Part shown: one piece after another, positions 44,692-54,238 of the stretch
Numbering within the stretch: position 1 is the first letter of the stretch
Layout of the letters: every line of letters starts with the position of its first letter
Assembly: GCF_026241335.1 (NCBI RefSeq)
Contig: NZ_JAPHAV010000001.1
Coordinates: 744,001 to 808,000, forward strand
Direction: 5' to 3'
Source: Ochrobactrum chromiisoli
Lineage (GTDB): Bacteria; Pseudomonadota; Alphaproteobacteria; Rhizobiales; Rhizobiaceae
Length of the DNA stretch: 64,000 nucleotides
Notes under the pieces: model-generated
The model's input: only the letters and a program-made list of their open reading frames with translations
Told to the model about the DNA's origin: nothing
Database searches by the model: none
Position numbers and translations under genes: made by a program

Positions 44692-45981
44692 TTATGCTTT
44701 CACGCGCTTTTTTGGCATTTGCGTTTCGCTGTTGGCGCCTTTGGGCGCGCTATCGAGCCTTTTTAAGCGCTTTTCCTCTGCCTCAATGTAATTGCGTGTG
44801 AGCGGAACAGCTTCCTGCTTGTGCGCAATTTGAATGTGGAACACCATCATATTCTGCCAACGGAACGCACTTTCAGAAGCAGCAAGATAAAACTCCCACA
44901 TACGGCAGAAGCGCTCGTCATACAGCGCCTTGGCTTCCTCGCGGCGAGCCATAAAAGCATAGCGCCATTCTTTGAGCGTTTCCGCATAATGAAGCCGTAG
45001 GATTTCAATGTCAGTCACATAAAGTCCTGCCTTTTCGATATGCGGGAGGACTTCTGAAAGGGCAGGGATATAGCCACCGGGGAAAATATATTTGCGGATG
45101 AATGGATTGGTTGCACCGGGACCATCTGCGCGGCCTATAGCGTGGAGCAGAAAAACACCATCCGGTTTCAACAGCCGCGCGGCATGCTGGAAATATTCCG
45201 CAAAGTGACCAACACCCACGTGTTCAAACATGCCAACTGATACCAGCCGGTCAAACTGATCATCAATGTTGCGATAGTCGGTAAGCTGAAACTTTGCGCG
45301 GTCCGTGAGATCTTCCTCGGCGGCGCGTCTATTGGCAATAGCGTGCTGTTCTTCTGAAAGCGTGACACCGGTCACATTGGCTTTGAGATAACGGGCGAGA
45401 TAAAGCCCCATACCACCCCAGCCACAACCAATATCCAATATCTTATCGCCTTCATTGGCGAGAAGTTTCGCTGCAATATGGCGTTTCTTCGCGAGTTGGG
45501 CTTCAGCCAGTGTCGCAGTTGGCGTTTCGAAATAGGCGCAGGAATATTGCTTGTCCGGATCAAGAAAGAGATCGTAAAGCGCGCCTGAAAGATCATAATG
45601 GCTTTTGATATTGCTGGATGAGCGCGCAATGGTATTCATTTGCTGGAAGCGACGCAACAGCACCCGAATTTTGCCGACGGCTTTCATCCATGGCTCGGTC
45701 GCAGCCGTAGGACCTGTGTTTTCGAAGACGATCTTGAGCAGATTATAGATGTCGCCATCAATAAAATCGATTTCGCCATCCATGAAACATTCGGCTAGTT
45801 TTAACTCTGGATCAAACGCCACCGCGCGTTCGGCACGACGCGTATTAAAACGCATGTGAACCGGTTCCCCGGTCTTGTCCCCATATTGAAAAACATTCCC
45901 ATCAGAATCGGTGACCGACAGATCACCCACTTTGATCATATGCACTAAAACTGTTCGCAGCATTGCATGCATAGGCCCCAT
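44692..45981 (-). CDS. cfa: Cyclopropane-fatty-acyl-phospholipid synthase, 429 aa
   Basis: SAM-dependent methylenation of unsaturated acyl chains in membrane phospholipids, giving lactobacillic-type acids and acid/stress tolerance. SHYDLSGALYDLFLDPDKQYSCAYF and the SAM site LDIGCGWGGMGLYLAR are clear; SVGMFEHVGVGHF and FIRKYIFPGGYIPALSE follow. Candidate starts are ATG 45981 (AGGAGG 3 bases upstream) and ATG 45972 (12 bases); the first is used. A long hairpin stands directly before the ribosome site. Confidence 0.93.
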   Translation of the reverse strand: MGPMHAMLRTVLVHMIKVGDLSVTDSDGNVFQYGDKTGEPVHMRFNTRRAERAVAFDPELKLAECFMDGEIDFIDGDIYNLLKIVFENTGPTAATEPWMKAVGKIRVLLRRFQQMNTIARSSSNIKSHYDLSGALYDLFLDPDKQYSCAYFETPTATLAEAQLAKKRHIAAKLLANEGDKILDIGCGWGGMGLYLARYLKANVTGVTLSEEQHAIANRRAAEEDLTDRAKFQLTDYRNIDDQFDRLVSVGMFEHVGVGHFAEYFQHAARLLKPDGVFLLHAIGRADGPGATNPFIRKYIFPGGYIPALSEVLPHIEKAGLYVTDIEILRLHYAETLKEWRYAFMARREEAKALYDERFCRMWEFYLAASESAFRWQNMMVFHIQIAHKQEAVPLTRNYIEAEEKRLKRLDSAPKGANSETQMPKKRVKA

Positions 45982-45991
45982 CTCCCTCCTC

Positions 45992-46030
45992 AGAGCGCCT
46001 TGCGTCCACAGGACGCGCAAGAGACGCTCT
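45992..46030 (-). promoter_or_regulatory. Leader hairpin next to the cfa ribosome-binding site
   Basis: On the minus strand, AGAGCG at 46030-46025 pairs with CGCTCT at 45997-45992 as the outer stem, and CTTGCGCGTCC / GGACGC-AAG with one bulge forms the inner stem. The hairpin ends only two bases before GAGGAGGG. It may control translation, or be a mere repeat remnant. Confidence 0.5.
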
Positions 46031-46043
46031 AATCTTCAGGTTC

Positions 46044-46085
46044 GCATCGTGTTTTCCAAAATCGATTCCGATTTTGGGTCGATGC
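46044..46085. repeat. Dispersed intergenic palindrome (GCATC...GATGC type), divergent copy 3
   Basis: GCATC and GATGC ends enclose CCAAAATCG (46056-46064) / CGATTTTGG (46069-46077), a 9-bp perfect stem. It has the same plan and ends as the copies at 4500 and 20529 but a different core. The bases from 46086 to 46292 hold no credible gene. Confidence 0.65.
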
Positions 46086-46292
46086 ATGATTGGAGCAAGT
46101 GCAAACATTCGTACGGTTGCATGGCAGAGCGGCGTGTTCCCTGAATTATGCGCCGCGCTGTCATCAGATTTTCAGGCAATTCCCCTTCGGTCAATTGGCC
46201 TCTGGCTTATAGCCTGAGCAAGCACGAACGTTTCCGTCAGCACCCTCTCCAATCACAATCTAATATGAAGAATAGGCAAATTTTCTGATCTG

Positions 46293-46327
46293 AAAAGAGA
46301 AAATGCCCGACAGAGACCGCCGGGCAT
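46293..46327 (-). terminator. Terminator of the rpsF-rpsR-rplI operon
   Basis: On the minus strand ATGCCCG / CGGGCAT (7 bp, 11-base loop) then TTTCTCTTTTC. Located 73 bases after the rplI stop. Confidence 0.7.
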
Positions 46328-46400
46328 GATCATATAAAGTTTACCATTGTGGGAATGCCTGCAATAAAAGCAGGCACGCACAACTCAATCGATGGCTAAA

Positions 46401-46970
46401 TTAAGCCTGATCTTCTGCTTCTTCGTCTTCGTCGAAGAATTCTTCAGCAAGAGGAGCTTCTTCGATGCCGTAGATGGCTTCGATCGAAGTCAGGTCTTCA
46501 CCCTTTGCCTGACGTTCAGCTTCTTCAGTTGAACGAGCGATATTTACGGAAACCGTAACTTCGACTTCAGGATGCAGCGAGATGACGATTTCATGCACGC
46601 CAATGGCCTTGATTGGATGCTTCAGTTCAACCTGGTTGCGGTGCAGGTTGAAGCCATTTGCAGTGATGATGTCAGCGATGTCACGGGTCGAAACCGAGCC
46701 GTAGAGCTGACCGGTTTCACCAGCCGAACGAACAACGATGAAGGATTCGCCATCAAGCTTGGTTGCAACGGCTTCAGCTTCTGTCTTGCGCTCAAGGTTC
46801 TGAGCTTCGAGCTGTGCGCGCTGGCCTTCGAACTTCTTGAGGTTGGCTTCGTTGGCACGAAGAGCCTTGCCCTGTGGCAGAAGGAAGTTACGGGCAAAGC
46901 CGTCCTTAACCTTGACAGTGTCGCCCATCTGACCGAGGCGAGCGATGCGTTCCAGAAGAATAACGTCCAT
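46401..46970 (-). CDS. rplI: 50S ribosomal protein L9, 189 aa
   Basis: N-terminal rRNA-binding domain [20 protein letters not shown] with [16 protein letters not shown], a long connecting helix ([20 protein letters not shown]) and the C-terminal domain ([17 protein letters not shown]). An acidic tail of about 35 residues ([12 protein letters not shown] end), longer than in E. coli L9, is usual for this group. The open frame extends 72 codons upstream but MDVILL with AGGAAA is the real start. Confidence 0.97.
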   Translation of the reverse strand: MDVILLERIARLGQMGDTVKVKDGFARNFLLPQGKALRANEANLKKFEGQRAQLEAQNLERKTEAEAVATKLDGESFIVVRSAGETGQLYGSVSTRDIADIITANGFNLHRNQVELKHPIKAIGVHEIVISLHPEVEVTVSVNIARSTEEAERQAKGEDLTSIEAIYGIEEAPLAEEFFDEDEEAEDQA

Positions 46971-47001
46971 TTGAGTTTCCTTTCGAGATTTAAATTTGGA
47001 T

Positions 47002-47961
47002 TTATTGGTTGTCTGTGTTCGGAATTTTCGAAATTGGTGCGCCGCGCGATGTATCGAAAAGGCCGAAAACCATGAAGACGACAAGCAGGAATGCGAAGAG
47101 TATGATCGCGACATAGATGAGCCAGAGCGCGACCGGGCGCCATGGCTTGCCACGCGTGCGCTGATGGAAGGTCGCAAGACCTGCAATCATGAAACCGAAG
47201 CTCAGTGCACCCGCAACCACCGTCGCAATGAGACCGGCAGGGCCCGGCAAGAATGCAACAGCAAGTGCGACCGCAAAAACCAAAAGCGCTGGGCGTGGCA
47301 TCCGCATGGTTGCGGGCCAGTCATCACGCGGACGGCGCAGCCGGCCCGAAAGGGCGGTCAGCCGCAGAGCCAGATAAAGATTGCCGACGAGAATAGCCAG
47401 GCACGCTGCAGGCTGAACTGCTGGCAGTGCCACCATCAAAAGCGCACTGACATTCTGGCGCATCTCGTCGCTTGGCGTGAATTGTGGGTCAGCGGCTGCG
47501 AGGCTGTCGATCAAGGTGTTGGCGAATTCTCGTGCCAAATCTGGTCCGAAGCCCAGAATAAAACCGATGATGATGAAGCTTGCAGCAACCATCAGCGCGA
47601 GACGGAAAACGATGTCCGACAGCGGATACCAGACCATCAAATCCTTCGGGCCGCCGAGTTCGGAGGCAGGGCGGGCAAGACCTGAAAGATAAGCAGCGAT
47701 CGCCGCTGGCGCATAGCTTGTCAGAGCCATAAGCAGCGCTGCTAAAGGTGCTGCAACGACACCAACAGCAAGGGTGGCGCAAGCAGCAGCGATAATCCCC
47801 GCGCTCGAACCCCAGCCCAGTGCAGCAACAAAAATCGGTAGCGGTGTCAGGAAATAGAGAACCACCGCCATACCCGACTGGGCGATGACGCCAGACGACA
47901 TCAGTGCCGAGGCAAGCCCCGCCAATATGCCGACTCCAATGATGGTTCCATTGAACTTCAT
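47002..47961 (-). CDS. DUF2232 membrane protein in the ribosomal operon, 319 aa
   Basis: About eight hydrophobic segments beginning [20 protein letters not shown], with [19 protein letters not shown] and a long Ala-rich middle. DUF2232 proteins are YybS-like membrane proteins of unknown function, commonly encoded between rpsR and rplI in alphaproteobacteria and Firmicutes. ATG 48018 upstream gives 19 more residues; MKFNG at 47961 is preferred because the domain starts there and AGGA lies 11 bases before. Confidence 0.85.
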   Translation of the reverse strand: MKFNGTIIGVGILAGLASALMSSGVIAQSGMAVVLYFLTPLPIFVAALGWGSSAGIIAAACATLAVGVVAAPLAALLMALTSYAPAAIAAYLSGLARPASELGGPKDLMVWYPLSDIVFRLALMVAASFIIIGFILGFGPDLAREFANTLIDSLAAADPQFTPSDEMRQNVSALLMVALPAVQPAACLAILVGNLYLALRLTALSGRLRRPRDDWPATMRMPRPALLVFAVALAVAFLPGPAGLIATVVAGALSFGFMIAGLATFHQRTRGKPWRPVALWLIYVAIILFAFLLVVFMVFGLFDTSRGAPISKIPNTDNQ

Positions 47962-48125
47962 AAATTCGCTGTCCTGCTCCGGCTTTCCCGGTTTTGCAGT
48001 TAGAGGCGGCGTTTCCACGCGATAGCCCCAACTTGGGATTTTCGTACTCCGGTTACGCCCATCGTATCCGGGAAGAATCGGGAGGCGAAGAATCGCCTCC
48101 CCAAAAGTCTTACTTCACTCAGACC

Positions 48126-48374
48126 TTACTTAACAACGTATGGAAGCAGGCCGAGGAAACGAGCGCGCTTGATCGCCTTGGCGAGTTCACGCTGCTTCTT
48201 CTGGCTGACAGCCGTAATACGCGAAGGAACGATTTTGCCGCGTTCCGAAATATAACGCTGCAGGAGCTTGATGTCCTTGTAGTCGATCTTCGGTGCATTT
48301 GGACCTGTAAAAGGGCAGGTCTTGCGACGACGATGGAAGGGACGACGGGTTGGGATCTGATTGATATCAACCAT
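48126..48374 (-). CDS. rpsR: 30S ribosomal protein S18, 82 aa
   Basis: S18 family: [21 protein letters not shown] at residues 18-38 and [20 protein letters not shown] near the end. It partners S6 on the small-subunit platform. The gene starts 2 bases after the rpsF stop. Confidence 0.97.
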   Translation of the reverse strand: MVDINQIPTRRPFHRRRKTCPFTGPNAPKIDYKDIKLLQRYISERGKIVPSRITAVSQKKQRELAKAIKRARFLGLLPYVVK

Positions 48375-48376
48375 GA

Positions 48377-48829
48377 TTATGCTCCTTCGCCAGCTTCATT
48401 GTCACGTGGACGACGTGGGCCACGATCACCGCGATCACCACGGTCGAAACCGCCTTCACGTGGACGGCGTGGGCCGCGGTCATCACCATCGCGGTCACGA
48501 CGTTCGTCGCGGCGCGAAAGCATAGCCGACTGGCCTTCTTCGTGTTCTTCAACGCGGATGGTCATGAAACGAAGAACGTCTTCGTTGATACGCATCTGGC
48601 GTTCCATTTCAGCAACGGCTGCTGCCGGTGCATCAATGTTTACGAGCGTGTAATACGCCTTGCGATTCTTTTTGATGCGGTAGGTGAGGGGACGAAGACC
48701 CCAGTTTTCAACCTTACCGACCTTGCCGCCATTAGCTTCGAGGACACCCTTGTACTGTTCGACGAGAGCGTCGACCTGCTGCTGGGAAATGTCCTGGCGG
48801 GCAAGAAGCACATGTTCATAAAGAGCCAT
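48377..48829 (-). CDS. rpsF: 30S ribosomal protein S6, 150 aa
   Basis: Starts [40 protein letters not shown] and [16 protein letters not shown] complete the S6 core. A C-terminal extension of about 45 residues rich in Arg, Asp and Gly ([13 protein letters not shown], repeated GDRGP) is a low-complexity tail typical of alphaproteobacterial S6. It heads the operon rpsF-rpsR-DUF2232-rplI. Confidence 0.97.
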   Translation of the reverse strand: MALYEHVLLARQDISQQQVDALVEQYKGVLEANGGKVGKVENWGLRPLTYRIKKNRKAYYTLVNIDAPAAAVAEMERQMRINEDVLRFMTIRVEEHEEGQSAMLSRRDERRDRDGDDRGPRRPREGGFDRGDRGDRGPRRPRDNEAGEGA

Positions 48830-48885
48830 TGGCTTTGCCTTTCTTCTGTTTCATTTCGCTGACACTAACGGCTAAGCCTCTGCGA

Positions 48886-48913
48886 CTTCTCTTTTGCCGG
48901 AAAACCGGAGAAG
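48886..48913 (-). promoter_or_regulatory. Candidate structured leader of rpsF
   Basis: On the minus strand CTTCT pairs with AGAAG, enclosing CCGG-TTTT-CCGG with a one-sided six-base bulge (CAAAAG). It lies about 57 bases upstream of the rpsF ATG. Many bacteria autoregulate rpsF through an S6:S18-binding leader with an asymmetric bulge; whether this is one is unproven. The other about 270 bases to fabD hold no gene. Confidence 0.3.
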
Positions 48914-49178
48914 AAAGGACGCTTGGGTAAAGACAATCGAGAGCGGAGACACGGGAGGCAGAAGCGCTTACGACTTCCACGGACAATTCAACAAAGTGTT
49001 GAAGAACTGCACGCTCCTCCGTTCAGCCCCCAGCTAATGCCAGCAACGAACGGGCGCTCAATACGTGCTTTTCCCCTGCTTTGCAAGCGTTGGGGGGCGT
49101 AAAAAACCACAAATACTTGACTTTTCGCCCTGTGATGGGGCACATCGCGCAAAATTGTTGTATTAAAGTGAGGCATTC

Positions 49179-50123
49179 ATGGCGGTAGCATTCACCTTTC
49201 CGGGGCAGGGTAGCCAGGCAGTTGGCATGGGCAAAGCTTTGGCCGAGCAGTTCGCTGAAGCGCGCGCTGTTTTCGAGGAAGTGGACGCGGCTCTGGGTGA
49301 AAAGCTTTCCGCCACGATGTTCGAAGGCCCGGAAGATGTGCTCACTCTGACCGCCAATGCGCAGCCGGCCTTGATGGCGGTTTCCATTGCGACGCTGCGC
49401 GTCATGGAAGCGCAGGGCTTTTCGTTGAAAGACAAGGTTGCCTATGTTGCCGGCCATTCGCTTGGCGAATATTCAGCCCTTTGTGCTGCCGGTACTTTTT
49501 CGCTCGCCGATACCGCGCGTCTGTTGCGCATTCGTGGCAATGCGATGCAGAAGGCTGTTCCGGTTGGTGAAGGCGCAATGGCCGCCATTATCGGTCTTGA
49601 GCACAGCGATGTTGAATCCATCTGCGCGGAAGCCAAAGCTTCTGGCCCGGTCCAGATCGCAAATGACAATGGCGGCGGTCAGCTTGTGATTTCAGGCGCC
49701 AAGGCTGCTGTAGAACTTGCAGCTTCGCTTGCTTCTCAAAAGGGCGCCAAGCGCGCCATCATGCTGCCTGTCTCTGCACCGTTCCATTCGACACTGATGG
49801 CTCCTGCTGCCGATGCCATGCGCGAAGCGCTGGCACAAGTTGAAAAGCACAATCCGGTTGTACCGCTCATTGCCAATCTGCGCGCGGCACCTGTGACGGA
49901 TGCCAATGAGATTGCCGATTTGCTGGTTGAACAGGTCACAGGCCAGGTGCGCTGGCGCGAAACTGTCGAATGGTTTGCAGGCAATGGCGTCACGACGCTT
50001 TATGAAGTAGGTTCAGGCAAAGTCCTGACGGGTCTTGCGCGCCGCATTTCCAAAGATGTGAGCGGCGTAACCGTTGGTTCGGCTGAAGAAATAGCTGCGG
50101 CGCTCGCTGCATTGAATAGCTAA
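49179..50123 (+). CDS. fabD: Malonyl-CoA-ACP transacylase, 314 aa
   Basis: Loads malonyl units on ACP. FTFPGQGSQAVGMGKAL at the N-terminus, the nucleophile Ser in GHSLGEYSALCAAG (residues about 91-104) and the catalytic His in LPVSAPFHSTLM are all present. First gene of the fabD-fabG-acpP-fabF group; ten bases separate it from fabG. Confidence 0.97.
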   Translation: MAVAFTFPGQGSQAVGMGKALAEQFAEARAVFEEVDAALGEKLSATMFEGPEDVLTLTANAQPALMAVSIATLRVMEAQGFSLKDKVAYVAGHSLGEYSALCAAGTFSLADTARLLRIRGNAMQKAVPVGEGAMAAIIGLEHSDVESICAEAKASGPVQIANDNGGGQLVISGAKAAVELAASLASQKGAKRAIMLPVSAPFHSTLMAPAADAMREALAQVEKHNPVVPLIANLRAAPVTDANEIADLLVEQVTGQVRWRETVEWFAGNGVTTLYEVGSGKVLTGLARRISKDVSGVTVGSAEEIAAALAALNS

Positions 50124-50133
50124 AGGATCTGAG

Positions 50134-50871
50134 ATGTTTGATCTGACTGGCCGCAAGGCTCTTGTAACCGGTGCGACCGGGGGCTTAGGTGAGGCGATTG
50201 CCCGTGCACTTCATGCACAGGGCGCAATCGTCGGCCTGCATGGCACACGCGAAGAAAAGCTCAAAGAACTGGCTGCCGATCTCGGCGAGCGCACTTTCAT
50301 TTTTCCTGCCAACCTTTCCGACCGCGAAGCCGTCAAGGCACTTGGTCAGAAGGCTGAGGAAGAAATGGGCGGCATCGACATTCTCGTCAACAATGCCGGC
50401 ATCACCCGTGATGGCCTTTTTGTGCGTATGAGCGACGAAGACTGGGATGCGGTGCTCAATGTCAATCTGACGTCTGTGTTCAATCTGACGCGCGAATTGA
50501 CCCATCCGATGATGCGCCGCCGCAATGGCCGTATCATCAATATTACGTCGATTGTCGGTGTGACTGGCAATCCGGGTCAGGCAAATTATTGCGCGTCCAA
50601 GGCTGGTTTGATCGGCTTTTCGAAGTCGCTGGCGCAGGAAATCGCAAGCCGTAATGTCACGGTGAACTGCATTGCTCCGGGCTTCATCGAATCGGCGATG
50701 ACCGACAAGCTGAACGAGAAGCAGAAGGAAGCAATCATGGGCAGTATCCCCATGAAGCGTATGGGCGTTGGTGGTGATATTGCTGCTGCGGTTGTTTATC
50801 TGGCAAGCGACGAAGCCGCATACGTGACTGGTCAGACGCTGCATATCAATGGCGGCATGGCTATGATTTGA
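50134..50871 (+). CDS. fabG: 3-oxoacyl-[ACP] reductase, 245 aa
   Basis: NADPH-dependent SDR of fatty-acid elongation. TGATGGLGEAIARA is the cofactor loop, LVNNAGITRDGLFVRMSDEDW and NITSIVGVTGNPGQANYCASK give Asn-Ser-Tyr-Lys, and the end YVTGQTLHINGGMAMI is typical FabG. GGATCTGAG precedes ATG. Confidence 0.97.
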   Translation: MFDLTGRKALVTGATGGLGEAIARALHAQGAIVGLHGTREEKLKELAADLGERTFIFPANLSDREAVKALGQKAEEEMGGIDILVNNAGITRDGLFVRMSDEDWDAVLNVNLTSVFNLTRELTHPMMRRRNGRIINITSIVGVTGNPGQANYCASKAGLIGFSKSLAQEIASRNVTVNCIAPGFIESAMTDKLNEKQKEAIMGSIPMKRMGVGGDIAAAVVYLASDEAAYVTGQTLHINGGMAMI

Positions 50872-51161
50872 TGGTCTTTTACAGGCTGTTCAATCAATAT
50901 TTTACGGTATAAAAAGTCTTAAAGTCGGATGGTGAAAACCAAAATGCGCTTTGCCTCGCTCAAGAAGCATGGTAATGCGCCCGACGAGAGTTCCGGTGTT
51001 TCGATAGAGAGATGCCGTAATCCTGTTCCGCAAGGAATATCCACAGGATGTCTGTCAAAGGAAGTGTACTCTAAACTTGGCAGGCATCTTATAACTTGAT
51101 TACAATCATGCATGCCGCTAACCAAGGCAGAGCAAGTAAACAAACAGGTCGAGGTTCCGAC

Positions 51162-51398
51162 ATGAGCGATACCGCAGAGCGCGTCAAGAAAATCGTTGTT
51201 GAGCATCTGGGTGTAGATGCCGACAAGGTCACCGAAGGTGCAAGCTTCATCGATGATCTTGGTGCAGACAGCCTCGACACCGTCGAGCTGGTCATGGCTT
51301 TCGAAGAAGAATTCGGCGTTGAAATTCCTGATGACGCAGCAGAAACGATCCTCACGGTCGGCGACGCTGTAAAGTTCATCGATAAGGCTTCTGCCTAA
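51162..51398 (+). CDS. acpP: Acyl carrier protein, 78 aa
   Basis: Starts [20 protein letters not shown]; the phosphopantetheine Ser is in [19 protein letters not shown] (residues about 35-53). Acidic and of standard length. The frame is open 22 codons upstream but GAGGTTCCGAC precedes this ATG. The 290-base gap after fabG implies its own strong promoter. Confidence 0.98.
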   Translation: MSDTAERVKKIVVEHLGVDADKVTEGASFIDDLGADSLDTVELVMAFEEEFGVEIPDDAAETILTVGDAVKFIDKASA

Positions 51399-51408
51399 TC
51401 TGAGCTTA

Positions 51409-51438
51409 AGGGCTGGGATTCTTCCGAATCCCGGCCCT
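51409..51438 (+). terminator. Hairpin terminator after acpP
   Basis: AGGGCTGGGATT / AATCCCGGCCCT (12 bp, one T-G pair, 6-base loop) followed by GCTTGTCTT. The T run is weak, so partial read-through to fabF is possible, as is common for the abundant acpP transcript. Confidence 0.65.
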
Positions 51439-51617
51439 GCTTGTCTTCTGGTCAGGCGTTTAAGCCCTGTGCCCGGAAAAAGCGAAGAGCGATTGCTGGA
51501 AATGGCCCGATGCGGTCGTTTCATATGCAGTTCGATATTTAAGTGAGCATCGTCCGTATGAGGCATTTTCGCCTGCGGGATGGCTCCAATGAAATTTATC
51601 AAATTTAAGGGGTGGAT

Positions 51618-52877
51618 ATGAGGCGTGTCGTCATCACCGGTCTTGGTTTGGTGTCGCCGCTGGCAAGCGGTGTCGAAGAGACCTGGAAACGTCTTGTTGC
51701 CGGTGAAAGCGGTGCTCGCCGCATCACAGAGTTTGAAGTTGATGACCTGGCCTGCCAGATCGCCTGCCGTATTCCGGTTGGCGATGGCACCAATGGCACC
51801 TTCAATCCCGACCTCCATATGGAACAAAAGGAACAGCGCAAGGTTGATCCGTTCATCGTTTATGCGGTCGGCGCTGCCGATCAGGCATTGGACGATGCAA
51901 ACTGGCATCCGGAAAGCGACGAAGATCAGATTCGCACCGGCGTTCTGATCGGTTCCGGTATTGGTGGTATTGAGGGCATTGTTGAAGCTGGCTATACGCT
52001 GCGCGACAAAGGCCCTCGCCGTATTTCGCCTTTCTTCATTCCCGGTCGTCTGATCAATCTGGCTTCCGGCCATGTTTCCATCAAACACGGACTGCGCGGC
52101 CCCAACCATTCCGTGGTAACGGCGTGCGCAACCGGAACTCATGCCATTGGCGATGCAGCGCGTCTGATCGCTTTTGGCGATGCAGATGTGATGGTTGCCG
52201 GTGGTACGGAATCGCCGGTTAGCCGCATTTCGCTGGCAGGTTTTGCCGCATGCAAGGCGCTGTCCACCAAGCGCAATGACGATCCGACCGCAGCTTCGCG
52301 TCCTTATGACAGTGACCGCGATGGTTTCGTCATGGGTGAGGGTGCAGGCGTTGTGGTTCTCGAAGAGCTGGACCATGCTCTTGCACGCGGTGCAAAGATT
52401 TACGCCGAAGTGGTTGGCTATGGCCTTTCGGGTGACGCTTATCACATCACGGCTCCAACCGAGAGCGGCGAAGGTGCAGAGCGCTGCATGGTTGCGGCAC
52501 TGAAGCGTGCAGATATTGCTCCTGATCAGGTTGATTACATCAATGCACATGGCACGTCGACCATGGCCGATACAATCGAACTGGGTGCCGTTGAACGCGT
52601 CGTCGGTGATGCGGCTTCGAAGATTTCCATGTCTTCGACAAAATCCGCAATCGGCCATCTGCTTGGTGCTGCTGGCGCTGCAGAAGCGATCTTCTCAACG
52701 CTGGCAATTCGCGACAACATTGCGCCACCAACGCTTAATCTGGACAATCCGGCGGTCGAAACCAAAATTGATCTGGTTCCGCACAAAGCGCGCGAACGCA
52801 AAATCGATGTGGCTTTGTCGAATTCGTTCGGCTTTGGTGGCACAAACGCTTCGTTGGTTCTGCGCCGTTACTCTTGA
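51618..52877 (+). CDS. fabF: Beta-ketoacyl-ACP synthase II, 419 aa
   Basis: Condensing enzyme of elongation. Catalytic Cys in VVTACATGTHAIGDA, His in NAHGTSTMADT, and Lys/His in STKSAIGHLLGAAGA, with a normal FabF length and end NSFGFGGTNASLVLRRY. GTG at 51612 is in frame, but AAGGGG stands correctly before ATG 51618. A long minus-strand frame across this gene is a composition artefact. Confidence 0.97.
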   Translation: MRRVVITGLGLVSPLASGVEETWKRLVAGESGARRITEFEVDDLACQIACRIPVGDGTNGTFNPDLHMEQKEQRKVDPFIVYAVGAADQALDDANWHPESDEDQIRTGVLIGSGIGGIEGIVEAGYTLRDKGPRRISPFFIPGRLINLASGHVSIKHGLRGPNHSVVTACATGTHAIGDAARLIAFGDADVMVAGGTESPVSRISLAGFAACKALSTKRNDDPTAASRPYDSDRDGFVMGEGAGVVVLEELDHALARGAKIYAEVVGYGLSGDAYHITAPTESGEGAERCMVAALKRADIAPDQVDYINAHGTSTMADTIELGAVERVVGDAASKISMSSTKSAIGHLLGAAGAAEAIFSTLAIRDNIAPPTLNLDNPAVETKIDLVPHKARERKIDVALSNSFGFGGTNASLVLRRYS

Positions 52878-52906
52878 GTAGATTACTAAGAAATGACGAT
52901 TTATTC

Positions 52907-52934
52907 AAAAACGCGGGGATTTCTCCGCGTTTTT
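52907..52934 (+). terminator. Rho-independent terminator after fabF
   Basis: AAAAACGCGG / CCGCGTTTTT (10 bp, 8-base loop) ending in five T. Confidence 0.85.
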
Positions 52935-53047
52935 GCCAAAATATAACCCGATGCGATGTTTAAACCTGCTAATTGCGTTAGTGTGATCTGACAGAATTTG
53001 TTTGATTTGTATGCCGTTTCATATGAGGTTCAGGACGAGGTGATGGA

Positions 53048-54238
53048 GTGAGTTCAGAAGAAAAGCCCGGAGCCGGTCCTGCTGAGCAGCAGCCACAGGC
53101 TACCGCAACACCTGAACAGGCCGCGGCATCCAAGCCTTTCGTGCCAAAGTCGGCTTCAGAGGCTCTTCGCCCGGAACCGGGTACGCCGCCGCCGCGTAAG
53201 CGGTCGCGTCATGCGCGTAGCCAGATCGTCGTCTTCATGAATTTCATGTTGTCGCTGCTGGTGCTTCTTCTGCTTGGCGCCTCGGCGCTGTTCTATTTTG
53301 GCAAGCTTCAGTTTGACGCTGCTGGTCCTCTGACCGCGGAAACCACCTTCCTCGTGAAGCGTGGTGCCGGTGTGTCGGAAGTTTCCAACAGCCTCGAAAA
53401 CCGCGAAATCGTCAGTGATGCCCGTATTTTCCGTTATGGTATGCGCGCTTACGGTCATGAAAATGATCTGAAAGCTGGCGAATATGCCATCCCAGCCGGT
53501 GCGACGATGCGCGATGTGATGAATATTCTCATCAGTGGCAAGTCGATCATGTATCCGCTGACAATCCCGGAAGGCCTGACGGTCAAGCAGGTCTTCGATC
53601 GTATTTCGGCAGATCCAATATTGGTTGGCGACATGCCAAAAGAAATGCCGCCGGAAGGCGGGCTTTTTACCGATACGCTTAATTTCACACGCGGTACAAC
53701 GCGCGAAGAAATCATCAACCGCATGATTGCATCGCAGCAGAAGCTGATTGATGAAACGTGGGAGAAGCGTCGCCCTGATCTGCCGATCAAGGACAAGAAT
53801 GAGTTCGTGACGCTTGCTTCGATTGTTGAAAAAGAAACGGGCATTGCTTCGGAGCGCCCGCATGTGGCTTCGGTCTTTGTCAATCGTTTGAACAAGGGTA
53901 TGCGCATCCAGTCCGATCCGACGATCATCTATGGATTGTTTGGCGGTGCAGGTAAGCCATCCGATCGCCCGATCTTCAAGTCGGACCTCGAAAAGCCAAC
54001 GCCATATAATACTTATATTATCAATGGACTTCCGCCGACACCCATTGCCAATCCGGGTCGTGCAGCGCTTGAAGCTGTGGCCAATCCGCTGGATACGGAA
54101 GACCTCTATTTCGTGGCGGATGGGACAGGCGGTCATGTCTTTTCCAAGACCTTGGCCGAACATAACGCCAATGTGCGCAAATGGCGTGCGGTTGAACAGG
54201 AAAAGAACCAGCTACAGCAGCAAAACACCGCCCAGTAA
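53048..54238 (+). CDS. mltG: Endolytic transglycosylase MltG (YceG-like), 396 aa
   Basis: Cuts nascent peptidoglycan and sets glycan length. A Pro/Ala-rich cytosolic N-terminus (about 1-60) is followed by one membrane helix (FMNFMLSLLVLLLLGASALF) and a LysM-like plus catalytic YceG domain. The catalytic Glu is in LASIVEKETGIASERP, followed by FVNRLNKGMRIQSDPTIIYG. GTG 53048 with GAGG 8 bases upstream is the start. The stop codon lies in the loop of a terminator hairpin. Confidence 0.95.
   Translation: MSSEEKPGAGPAEQQPQATATPEQAAASKPFVPKSASEALRPEPGTPPPRKRSRHARSQIVVFMNFMLSLLVLLLLGASALFYFGKLQFDAAGPLTAETTFLVKRGAGVSEVSNSLENREIVSDARIFRYGMRAYGHENDLKAGEYAIPAGATMRDVMNILISGKSIMYPLTIPEGLTVKQVFDRISADPILVGDMPKEMPPEGGLFTDTLNFTRGTTREEIINRMIASQQKLIDETWEKRRPDLPIKDKNEFVTLASIVEKETGIASERPHVASVFVNRLNKGMRIQSDPTIIYGLFGGAGKPSDRPIFKSDLEKPTPYNTYIINGLPPTPIANPGRAALEAVANPLDTEDLYFVADGTGGHVFSKTLAEHNANVRKWRAVEQEKNQLQQQNTAQ

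Noticed and set aside
46147-46290. Plus-strand frame of about 47 codons between cfa and rplI
   Set aside because: No Shine-Dalgarno sequence, no domain, and a composition like the surrounding spacer.
50919-52658. 579-codon open frame on the minus strand across acpP and fabF
   Set aside because: It mirrors two certain genes, has no recognisable domain and reflects codon bias of the sense strand.
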